This document shows, piece by piece, positions 1-5,935 of a DNA stretch of 19,233 nucleotides. The notes under the pieces are model-generated. The model saw nothing but the letters and a program-made list of their open reading frames with translations. It was not told the DNA's origin and did not search any database. The translations under genes were made by a program, and so were the position numbers. Positions within the stretch are counted from its first letter, which is position 1. Every line of letters begins with the position of its first letter. This stretch comes from an uncultured Collinsella sp. Lineage in GTDB: Bacteria; Actinomycetota; Coriobacteriia; Coriobacteriales; Coriobacteriaceae. The stretch is from contig USGN01000004.1 in assembly GCA_900554255.1 (NCBI GenBank), positions 1 through 19,233 on the forward strand, read 5' to 3'.

Positions 1-788
1 CCCTCGAAGGCATAGGTAGAGTGGTAGTTACCACGGCATACGTGCGTGTTAATGACCAGGTCGTCGGGCTTACCCTCGATGGCGGCGTTGTTGAGCGTCA
101 CGCCCAGCTCGCTTACCTTTTGCAGGTCGACCGGGCTCATGCCGGTCTTGGACACAAAGTCGGTATCGCAGTAGATGCCCCAGGTGCAGTCATCAAACTG
201 GATGTTGCGGCAGCCTGCTGCGTACAGGTCGGCGATCACCGTGCGATAAGCGGCTGCAATGGCGTCGGCAAGTTCCTCATCGGTCTTATAGACAGCGCGC
301 AGGCTCTCCTGCTGGCCGTCGCAGCGGTCGAGCGTGACTTCGGAGAACGTCTGGATCGGCGCCGGAATGGTTTGCCGCGCGACCTGGCCCTCCCCCTCGA
401 GCGCCTTGACAAATTTAAAGTGCTCGACGAACGGATGGTTCTCGCCGCTAATGGGGCCGGTTACCACGGCGGTGTCGGCTGTGGTCTCCTCGTCGTGGAA
501 CATATAGCCCGTACGCGAGGTACGGCGTTCAATGCCGTTGAGCCCCCACATAAAGTCGAGGTGCCAGTAACTGCGGCGAAACTCGCCATCGGTAATCACC
601 TGCAGGCCAGCGGACTTTTGCTTGTCCACCAGGTCGCGAATGGCCTCATCCTCGACGGCCTTAAGGCCGGCGGCGTCGAGTGTGCCCGCAGCATAGGCGG
701 CACGGGCGTCCTTTACGGCCTGTGGACGAAGAAAGCTGCCGACGATATCGGCGCGAAACGGCGCGTTCAGCGTGGTTAAAGCACTCAT
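1..788 (-). CDS. MetE-like cobalamin-independent methionine synthase family protein (YxjG/YxjH type), C-terminus off the window
   Basis: This gene is read from 788 down to the left edge, so the C-terminus is missing (262 codons present). The ATG at 788 follows a good AAAGGGAG ribosome binding site. The protein begins MSALTTLNAPFRADIVGSF and goes straight into the catalytic barrel of the COG0620 family, without the N-terminal half of full MetE. Visible family features are ITDGEFRRSYWHLDF near the N-terminus, QFDDCTWG, and near the edge the NTHVCRGN segment, whose His-x-Cys pair corresponds to zinc ligands in MetE. Members transfer a methyl group from a folate or similar donor to a thiol such as homocysteine in the cytoplasm; the exact donor is not known for this short subfamily. 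The upstream gap carries a LysR-type dyad, and a LysR gene lies next to it on the same strand, so control by that regulator is likely. Confidence 0.85.
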   Translation of the reverse strand, partial: MSALTTLNAPFRADIVGSFLRPQAVKDARAAYAAGTLDAAGLKAVEDEAIRDLVDKQKSAGLQVITDGEFRRSYWHLDFMWGLNGIERRTSRTGYMFHDEETTADTAVVTGPISGENHPFVEHFKFVKALEGEGQVARQTIPAPIQTFSEVTLDRCDGQQESLRAVYKTDEELADAIAAAYRTVIADLYAAGCRNIQFDDCTWGIYCDTDFVSKTGMSPVDLQKVSELGVTLNNAAIEGKPDDLVINTHVCRGNYHSTYAFE

Positions 789-828
789 AGATATCTCCCT
801 TTGCATTGGTTGCTTTACTGGGACAAAG

Positions 829-842
829 TATGAGCGCTCATA
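829..842. promoter_or_regulatory. 14-bp perfect palindrome upstream of the metE-like gene
   Basis: TATGAGCGCTCATA is its own reverse complement. It lies about 40 bp upstream of the metE-like ATG, where an operator would overlap or follow the promoter. The binding factor is unknown. It is distinct from the LysR-like dyad at 875-897. Confidence 0.4.
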
Positions 843-874
843 TAGCCATCGTAAAATATACGTTTATAACAGTT

Positions 875-897
875 TGATATAGATGCTTCCTATATCA
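875..897. promoter_or_regulatory. Candidate LysR-type operator (8-7-8 dyad with T-N11-A)
   Basis: TGATATAG and CTATATCA are perfect inverted arms separated by 7 nt. The centre contains a T-N11-A arrangement, the classic LysR box geometry. It sits between the end of the LysR gene and the start of the metE-like gene, about 90 bp upstream of the latter's ATG, a usual place for an activator site. Assignment to the neighbouring regulator is an inference. Confidence 0.5.
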
Positions 898-943
898 GTT
901 GGGACTGCCATGAAGAGATTTGACCTGTACAGGACGCAGCAGT

Positions 944-1840
944 CTAGATATGCTGACGGATCGCGTCGATATAGGCTTGACCGTAGCGCGTAAGCGTCGT
1001 GTTCTTGCGCGTGATGATGCCGATCTCCATGTACTCGTCCACATCGAGCGGAATCGAGATGATGCCGGGGCCGTTGAGCTCATGACTGATCACGCCTGAG
1101 CATACCGTGTAGCCGTTGAGACCCATGGCCAGGTTGAACAGCGTCGCGCGATCGCGCACGCGGATATTCTTGCGGCGCTCAAACGTCGAGGTCAGTTCCT
1201 CGGAATAGTAGAACGAATTATAGCTGCCCTGCTCATAGGACAGGAACGGGTAGTCTTCCAAGTCCTCGAGCGTCACGCTCGAGCGACCCGCCAGCGGATG
1301 ATCGGCGCATACAAAGACATGCGGCGCGGCGCAGAAGAGCCCCTCGAATACGAGCTCGTTGGCGGCGAGCATACGCTCGATAACCTCGCGGTTATGCTCG
1401 GACAGGTACAAGATGCCGAGCTCGCTTTTCATATGCGCGACGTCCTCGATAATCTCGTGAGTCTGCTCCTCGCGCAGGGTAAAGTCGTAGCGCGCGGCAT
1501 CGAACTCGCGGATCACGTCAACAAACGCGTTAACGGCAAAGGAATAATGCTGGCAGCTCACACTAAAGTGCGGCACTTGCTCGGACGCGCCCTTGTACTT
1601 GCCTTCGAGCAGATCGGCCTGGTCGAGCACCTGTCGCGCGTAGCCCAAGAAGGTCTCGCCCTCCTCGGACACAATGACGCCCTTGTTGGTGCGCTCAAAG
1701 ATGTGCACACCCATCTCGTTTTCGAGATCGCGGATCGACGCGGTAATCGAAGGCTGCGACACAAAGAGCCGGCGCGAGGCCTCGGTGATGCTGCCGCATT
1801 CGGCAACTTTGACGACATATCTGAGCTGCTGAAGCTTCAT
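944..1840 (-). CDS. LysR-family transcriptional regulator
   Basis: This is a 298-residue protein of normal LysR length. The first 60 residues are the winged helix-turn-helix (MKLQQLRYVVKVAECGSITE, then ASRRLFVSQPSITASIRDLE), followed by the linker helix and a two-lobed effector-binding domain to the C-terminus. The frame stays open upstream to 2047, but the ATG at 1840 has an AGGGAG site and matches the conserved family start; the longer reading overlaps the HAD gene and gives arginine-rich nonsense. The start is 10 bp after the HAD stop, so the two are cotranscribed. The gene downstream on the same strand is MetE-like and is preceded by a LysR-type dyad, so sulfur amino acid or one-carbon control is plausible. 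The effector cannot be read from the sequence. Confidence 0.92.
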   Translation of the reverse strand: MKLQQLRYVVKVAECGSITEASRRLFVSQPSITASIRDLENEMGVHIFERTNKGVIVSEEGETFLGYARQVLDQADLLEGKYKGASEQVPHFSVSCQHYSFAVNAFVDVIREFDAARYDFTLREEQTHEIIEDVAHMKSELGILYLSEHNREVIERMLAANELVFEGLFCAAPHVFVCADHPLAGRSSVTLEDLEDYPFLSYEQGSYNSFYYSEELTSTFERRKNIRVRDRATLFNLAMGLNGYTVCSGVISHELNGPGIISIPLDVDEYMEIGIITRKNTTLTRYGQAYIDAIRQHI

Positions 1841-1850
1841 GGCTTTCTCC

Positions 1851-2759
1851 CTAAACGTTCGTGATGCCAAGACCCGCCGTGTCCATCTGACGCATAAACG
1901 GCGGCATCTCCCCCGTCGCAGCGCAGGCGGCAATCTGATGCAGAGCCCCGGCGACCGCATCGTCTGCCGCAGCGCCGATATGCCAGCGCGCGGCAGCCGT
2001 GACAGCCCCGTTGGCATTGGCGACTGCAACGGAGTTGGGAACGGCATCGATCATGGGCAGATCGTTATCGGAATCGCCAAATACGGCCACCTCATCGGGC
2101 GTCAGGCCCAAAGCGCGCGCCAGCTCCAGCGCGGCGCAGCCCTTGTCCCAACCAGCCGGAAGGATGTCAAACAGGCGCACCCGGTTGTTGGGAAACACAA
2201 GCGAGAGTTCCGGCACCTCAGCGGCAACGCGCTCGCGTAACTCCGCGAGCTCCTCACGCGAACGGGCACTCCAGATATTCGCCTTGAACACCGGCGCTTC
2301 ATCGACGACGGGACGGCACGGGGCCTCTTCGCCTTTGAGCCATGCGTTGCCGCCCGACTCCATGGCGCGACGAACGCGCTCGGGATCACTCGTCACGCAA
2401 TAGGCATCGTTGCCCCAAAAGTCATCGCCCAGGCCATAGACTTTTAGAAATGTATCGTCGGTCTCTTGCTCCAGATAGTCGGCCAAACACATCAGAGCAT
2501 CGTTGTCGATTGCGTGCGAGGCGACTACTTCGCCGCCGACAAACATCACCTGGCCGTTACAGAACGCGCCAGTCGAAAAACACTCGGAACGATTTTTGAA
2601 CATCCAGCCCATCGCGGACGGCTGACGACCCGAAACCGGGCCAAAGTGCAGACCCGCCGCCTGCATGGCATGAATGCCCTCAATGGCGTAGTCGCTGGCG
2701 CCGTCATGCCCGGCCGGAATCAGCGTATCGTCCATATCGGTCAGCACAAGTTTGATCAT
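1851..2759 (-). CDS. Cof-type HAD-superfamily phosphatase
   Basis: This is a 302-residue HAD hydrolase. Motif I is TDMDDT (D8 nucleophile, D10 acid/base), motif II is the SGR at 43-45, motif III is K206 in GWDKG, and motif IV is GDSDND at 228-233. The roughly 110-residue cap between motifs II and III fits the Cof/IIB group, which dephosphorylates sugar phosphates and cofactor precursors with Mg2+. The substrate is unknown. It is first in a two-gene unit with the LysR regulator (10-bp gap). A TACAAT hexamer on the minus strand at 2788-2793 is a possible -10, without a clear -35. The gene diverges from the thiamine operon. A role in vitamin phosphate turnover would be speculation. Confidence 0.9.
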   Translation of the reverse strand: MIKLVLTDMDDTLIPAGHDGASDYAIEGIHAMQAAGLHFGPVSGRQPSAMGWMFKNRSECFSTGAFCNGQVMFVGGEVVASHAIDNDALMCLADYLEQETDDTFLKVYGLGDDFWGNDAYCVTSDPERVRRAMESGGNAWLKGEEAPCRPVVDEAPVFKANIWSARSREELAELRERVAAEVPELSLVFPNNRVRLFDILPAGWDKGCAALELARALGLTPDEVAVFGDSDNDLPMIDAVPNSVAVANANGAVTAAARWHIGAAADDAVAGALHQIAACAATGEMPPFMRQMDTAGLGITNV

Positions 2760-2796
2760 GAGGTCCCCATTCGTATCGGTCCTACCTATTGTAACG

Positions 2797-2831
2797 ACCT
2801 GCCAAAATAAACCTGTCCCTTTTTGGCAGGT
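2797..2831. repeat. Palindromic element copy A (constant-heart family)
   Basis: Perfect 11-bp arms (2797-2807 and 2821-2831, ACCTGCCAAAA with its complement) enclose a 13-nt centre that reads AGGGACAGGTTTA on the minus strand. The element lies between two divergent genes, so it is not the terminator of either. It shares the 13-nt centre pattern RGGGACNG with four other palindromes in the window. Confidence 0.7.
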
Positions 2832-2855
2832 GCGTTAGTATAGGGAACAACAGAT

Positions 2856-2950
2856 TCGATGCGGGAGTGCCGGCGGTGCAAACCACAAGGCTGAGAGGGC
2901 ATAGGGCCCAATCCTTTGAACCTGTCAGTTAATGCTGGCGTAGGGAGCAT
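2856..2950 (+). promoter_or_regulatory. TPP riboswitch (THI element)
   Basis: The hallmarks of the thiamine pyrophosphate aptamer are present in order: a GGAGTGC-type P2 strand, the CTGAGA element at 2891-2896, CCTTTGAACCTG at 2913-2924, and TTAATGCTGGCGTAGGGA ending at 2946. ATGC at 2859-2862 can pair with GCAT at 2947-2950 to close P1. It precedes thiM, a thiamine-binding gene and thiE, the expected regulon. An intrinsic terminator follows within 15 nt, so control is probably by premature termination when TPP is bound. Confidence 0.95.
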
Positions 2951-2961
2951 GCCGCCTTTGC

Positions 2962-2992
2962 AGGGGCGCTGTCTATGCACAGCGCCCCTTTT
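2962..2992 (+). terminator. Riboswitch expression-platform terminator
   Basis: An 11-bp GC-rich stem (AGGGGCGCTGT with its complement) with a 6-nt loop is followed by TTTT. It lies between the TPP aptamer and the thiM start, as expected for a transcription-attenuating riboswitch. Confidence 0.85.
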
Positions 2993-3014
2993 CTATGCCA
3001 AGGAGGCATGTGCA

Positions 3015-3694
3015 GTGATTGATTCGGAACAGCTTAAGCAACATATGGTCAAGGCCGTGGAGGAGATTCGCGCCACCAATCCGATGGCCGGCTCCATCAC
3101 CAACACGGTGACGATCGACTTTGTCGCCAACGCGCAGCTCGCCGTGGGCGGTTCGGCCGCCATGGTCTATCTGCCCGACGAGGGCGAGGCACTCGTTGCC
3201 GGCGGCGGCGCCATCTATCTCAACATGGGTACGCTCTTCCCCATCTACGAGCAGACGATTCCCCGCGCGGCCAAGGCGGCACACGACGCCGGCAAGCCCT
3301 GGGTGCTCGATCCGGTGGGCCTGGGCATCGGCAGCCTGCGCACCCAACTGGTAAACGAGCTCAAGCAGTACAAGCCCGCCATCGTGCGCGGCAACGCCTC
3401 CGAGATCATCGCGCTCGCCGGCCTGTGGGGTCTTGAGGGCGAGGCGGCTGATCTGAGCCGCGTGCGCGGTGTCGATACCACCGACACGGTCGACGCCGCC
3501 CGCGATGCCGCCGTGGCGCTGCCGATCCGTTTACGGCAGCCATCTGTGGCACCGCCGTCTACAACGTTGCCGGCACGCGTGCCGCCGCTGTCGCCGATGC
3601 CCCGGCAAGCTTTAAGGTGGCCTTTATCGACGAGCTCTACCGCGCGACCGCCCAAGACATCGCCAACAACCAGCTCGAGCTCGAGGAGGCATAG
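3015..3694 (+). pseudogene. thiM: thiM (hydroxyethylthiazole kinase) with internal frame-shifting deletion
   Basis: ThiM phosphorylates hydroxyethylthiazole in thiazole salvage. Translation would start at GTG 3015, 8 nt after AGGAGG. The N-terminal part is clear: ITNTVTIDFVANAQLAVGGS, then WVLDPVGLG and VRGNASEIIALAG, continuing to about position 3518. There the frame changes. The second frame, from about 3521, reads ADPFTAAICGTAVYNVAGTR and FKVAFIDELYRATAQDIANN to the TAG at 3692-3694, an unmistakable ThiM C-terminus. The two parts add up to about 225 residues, where the family has about 262-272. Some 40-50 residues are missing, including the TGxGC loop with the catalytic cysteine. In the original frame translation runs on to 3728, overlapping the next gene. 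The product should be inactive as a kinase. A real deletion is more likely than a one-base error because sequence is missing as well as the frame being broken. Confidence 0.85.
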
Positions 3695-3697
3695 GCC

Positions 3698-4039
3698 ATG
3701 TCCGAGCCCGCAACCAATACCGGCATGAACACGCTCGTCGCCGTGGCCATCGCCCCGTGCGGCACCGGCGATGAACTCTCCGCCGAGGTCGCCGAGGTCG
3801 TGCGCGTCATTCGCGAGAGCGGCCTTCCCAACCGCACCACCTCGATGTTCACCGAAATCGAGGGCGACTGGGACGAGGTCATGCAGGTCGTGCGCGACGC
3901 AACCTTTGTGTTGGCGAGCAAGGGCATCCGCACCGAAGTCGTGCTCAAGGCCGATATTCGACCCGGATTTACCGACACCATGACCGGCAAACTCGAGCGC
4001 ATGGAAGCACAGATCAAAAAGCAGGAGGAAGCACGATGA
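3698..4039 (+). CDS. MTH1187 / UPF0045-family thiamine-binding protein
   Basis: This is a 113-residue small soluble protein whose core (from residue 12: LVAVAIAPCGTGDELSAEVA, then a TSMFTEIEGDWDEVMQVV-type segment and GIRTEVVLKADIRPGF) matches the YqgV/MTH1187 ferredoxin-like family, which binds thiamine or its parts. The ATG at 3698 is 8 nt after GAGGAGG, which lies inside the end of thiM. The gene overlaps thiE by 4 bp (ATGA), so translation is coupled. It sits under the TPP riboswitch. A role in binding or sequestering thiamine or HMP for salvage is inferred from family and context; no enzymatic motif is visible. Whether it still gets normal expression depends on how ribosomes leave the frameshifted thiM just upstream. 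Confidence 0.85.
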   Translation: MSEPATNTGMNTLVAVAIAPCGTGDELSAEVAEVVRVIRESGLPNRTTSMFTEIEGDWDEVMQVVRDATFVLASKGIRTEVVLKADIRPGFTDTMTGKLERMEAQIKKQEEAR

Positions 4040-4731
4040 GCATCCGCGACAACCTTGATATCTCGGCCTATCTCGTACTCGGCCCCGAAAACACGCTGGG
4101 ACGTCCCGTGGGCGATGTGGTGGCCCAGGCGCTCGATGCCGGCTTTACCTGCATCCAGGTGCGCTCCAAGGTGGCAAGCGCCCGCGAGATCATCGCACTG
4201 ACCGGCGACGCCGCGCAGGCAATCGCACAGGCCGGCAAGACCGGTCAGGTCGCCTTGCTGATCGACGACCGCCTTGACTGCGTGCTCGCCGCGCGCGAAC
4301 AGGGCATCGCTGTCGACGGTGTGCACGTGGGCCAGAGCGATATTCCCGTCGAGGTCTGCCGCAAACTTCTGGGCCCCGATGCCATCGTGGGCCTTTCGGC
4401 CCGCTGCGAGGAGATGCTCGAGTACGTCAAGACCGCCGACATGAGCCTGGTCGACTACCTGGGCATCGGCCCGCTCCACGAGACCGAGACCAAGCGCGAC
4501 TGCGGACGCGCAGCCGATGGCTCCATCATCACCAAGAGCTTTGAGGACCTGGCCGCACTCCATGCGGCAAGCCCCGTGCCCATCGTGGTGGGCGGCGGCG
4601 TCAAGACGGCCGACTTGCCGCAGCTTAAGGCAACCGGTGTCGATGGCTTCTTTGTGGTGAGCGCCGTCTGCAGTGCCGACGACCCCTACGCCGCCGCCAA
4701 GGAGCTTGTCGACACCTGGCAGCAGGCATAG
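4036..4731 (+). CDS. thiE: Thiamine-phosphate synthase
   Basis: This 231-residue TIM-barrel enzyme joins HMP-pyrophosphate and thiazole phosphate to make thiamine phosphate in the cytoplasm. Motifs in order are IQVRSK (K45), LIDDRLD at 76-81 for pyrophosphate and metal binding, GVHVGQSD at 95-102, VGLSA, YLGIGPLHETETK at 141-153, VVGGGV at 185-190 and GFFVVSAV at 204-211. These cover the phosphate-binding loops of the family. The ATG at 4036 overlaps the preceding stop and has AGGAGG 7 nt upstream. Length is normal. With thiM broken, its thiazole phosphate would have to come from another thiazole kinase or from de novo synthesis encoded elsewhere; neither thiD nor thiG/thiC is in this window. 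Confidence 0.93.
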   Translation: MSIRDNLDISAYLVLGPENTLGRPVGDVVAQALDAGFTCIQVRSKVASAREIIALTGDAAQAIAQAGKTGQVALLIDDRLDCVLAAREQGIAVDGVHVGQSDIPVEVCRKLLGPDAIVGLSARCEEMLEYVKTADMSLVDYLGIGPLHETETKRDCGRAADGSIITKSFEDLAALHAASPVPIVVGGGVKTADLPQLKATGVDGFFVVSAVCSADDPYAAAKELVDTWQQA

Positions 4732-4775
4732 GCATAGGCCGAGCAGCTGATTCGCAGCCTCATATCTTCAGCAAT

Positions 4776-4821
4776 GGAAAGCGCATCCCGGTTTGGACCT
4801 CCATTCCGAGATGCGCTTTCC
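4776..4821. terminator. Long hairpin between convergent thiE and patatin genes
   Basis: Perfect 12-bp arms (GGAAAGCGCATC and its complement) enclose 22 nt that can add about three more pairs. The hairpin fills the gap between two convergent genes and could end transcription from both sides. Neither side has a real T-run, so the terminator label is tentative; transcript protection by the stem is equally possible. Confidence 0.45.
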
Positions 4822-4832
4822 GCATGCGACCC

Positions 4833-5702
4833 TTACCCCGCCAGATACGCTTTCAACGCCGGCAAAGTCGCCTCCGCATCTCGACAACCGATCTGATAGA
4901 TGCGCTCGAGCTCATCCGGTTCGCGGCACAGCGACGGCACCTTCACCGATTCGCTCGGCCGCACCACAAAGATTTCGCCGGCAGCCTCGCGACGTGCCAG
5001 GTCATCGAGCGTGGCATTGTAGACCTCATGCCGATGCTCAAGCGCTGCGACAAACTCCGGATAGTGACGGAACATGCGACGCAGCATGGGCATTACGCTG
5101 TTGGGCTGCTTCACAAAGCCCGCCGGCTGCGTGAGCACCACGATATTGCGGTCATACCCCTGCGCAAACAGCCATGCACTGGGAATAGAATCAGCCACGC
5201 CACCATCCAGATACTTATGCCCGTCAATAGCAACGGGACGCGTCGCCACAGGAATCGCCGACGATGCCCGGATCCACTCGATATCCCGCTCGTCGCCATA
5301 GGGCAGGTCGTGGTAGACGGCCTTGCCCGTCTCGATATCGGTGCACACGCACGTAAACCGCATGGGACAGGCGCGATACGCCTCCAAGTCAATGGGATCG
5401 CGCTCGATAGGCACCTCGTGATAGGCAAAATCGGCATTGAACATGTCGCCGGTCCGCAGCCAGCTTGCTACACCCGCATAGCGCTTGTCGGCACAATAGG
5501 CCTTGTTGTAGCGAATGGCGCGTCCGATCTGCCGCGATTTAAAGTTGTAGCCAAACGCCGCGCCCGCCGAGACACCCACCATATGGTCGCAGGTCAAACC
5601 GTGCTCCATCCAAACGTCGAGCACGCCCGCCGTATACATACCGCGGTAGCCGCCTCCCTCGAGCGCGAGCCCCACCGTGCGCGTCGTATCCGGCTGTGCC
5701 AT
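4833..5702 (-). CDS. Patatin-like phospholipase family protein (YjjU/COG4667 type)
   Basis: This is a 289-residue serine hydrolase of the patatin fold. The oxyanion-hole loop GGGYRG is at 16-21, the nucleophile elbow GVSAG at 43-47 (S45), and the catalytic aspartate is D166 in LDGGVAD, giving a complete Ser-Asp dyad. It is likely a cytoplasmic lipid acyl hydrolase; no signal peptide or membrane segment is visible. The frame is open to 5786, but the ATG at 5702 has GGAG 8 nt upstream and starts just before the conserved TVGLALEGGG strand; the extra 28 residues of the longer reading overlap promoter-like sequence. The gene is convergent with thiE and divergent from the GGDEF gene. The substrate is unknown. 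Confidence 0.9.
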   Translation of the reverse strand: MAQPDTTRTVGLALEGGGYRGMYTAGVLDVWMEHGLTCDHMVGVSAGAAFGYNFKSRQIGRAIRYNKAYCADKRYAGVASWLRTGDMFNADFAYHEVPIERDPIDLEAYRACPMRFTCVCTDIETGKAVYHDLPYGDERDIEWIRASSAIPVATRPVAIDGHKYLDGGVADSIPSAWLFAQGYDRNIVVLTQPAGFVKQPNSVMPMLRRMFRHYPEFVAALEHRHEVYNATLDDLARREAAGEIFVVRPSESVKVPSLCREPDELERIYQIGCRDAEATLPALKAYLAG

Positions 5703-5723
5703 GCGACCATCTCCGTTCCTGCG

Positions 5724-5752
5724 TTTAAAACCGGAACAAGTATACCCGTCAA
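5724..5752 (-). promoter_or_regulatory. Possible promoter of the patatin gene
   Basis: On the minus strand TTGACG (5747-5752) and TTTAAA (5724-5729) are 17 nt apart. The transcript would have a leader of roughly 15 nt before the ATG at 5702, keeping the GGAG site. This is a sequence match only. Confidence 0.35.
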
Positions 5753-5935
5753 CATATATCGTCTCAGTCGCATTTTTATCGGACATCGCATCGTCGCGCT
5801 ACCGTTTGTCGAATAATAGCCGCCCACAGCATGTGCACCCATATATAATTCTGCACTGTTGTTTATACTACTCGGCAGTTATCAACAGCGAACATTAGCC
5901 GGTAAATTAACCCAACAACGCAGCGAGGCGGGGGC

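Noticed and set aside
1841..2047. A longer LysR start at 2047
   Set aside because: The extra 69 residues are arginine-rich shadow sequence of the HAD gene; the conserved LysR N-terminus and the AGGGAG site fix the start at 1840.
2797..2831. Copy A palindrome as a terminator
   Set aside because: Both neighbouring genes are transcribed away from it, so it has no transcript to end unless there is an unseen one.
2916..3014. A thiM start at 2916
   Set aside because: This would translate through the riboswitch and its terminator; GTG 3015 has AGGAGG and matches the family start.
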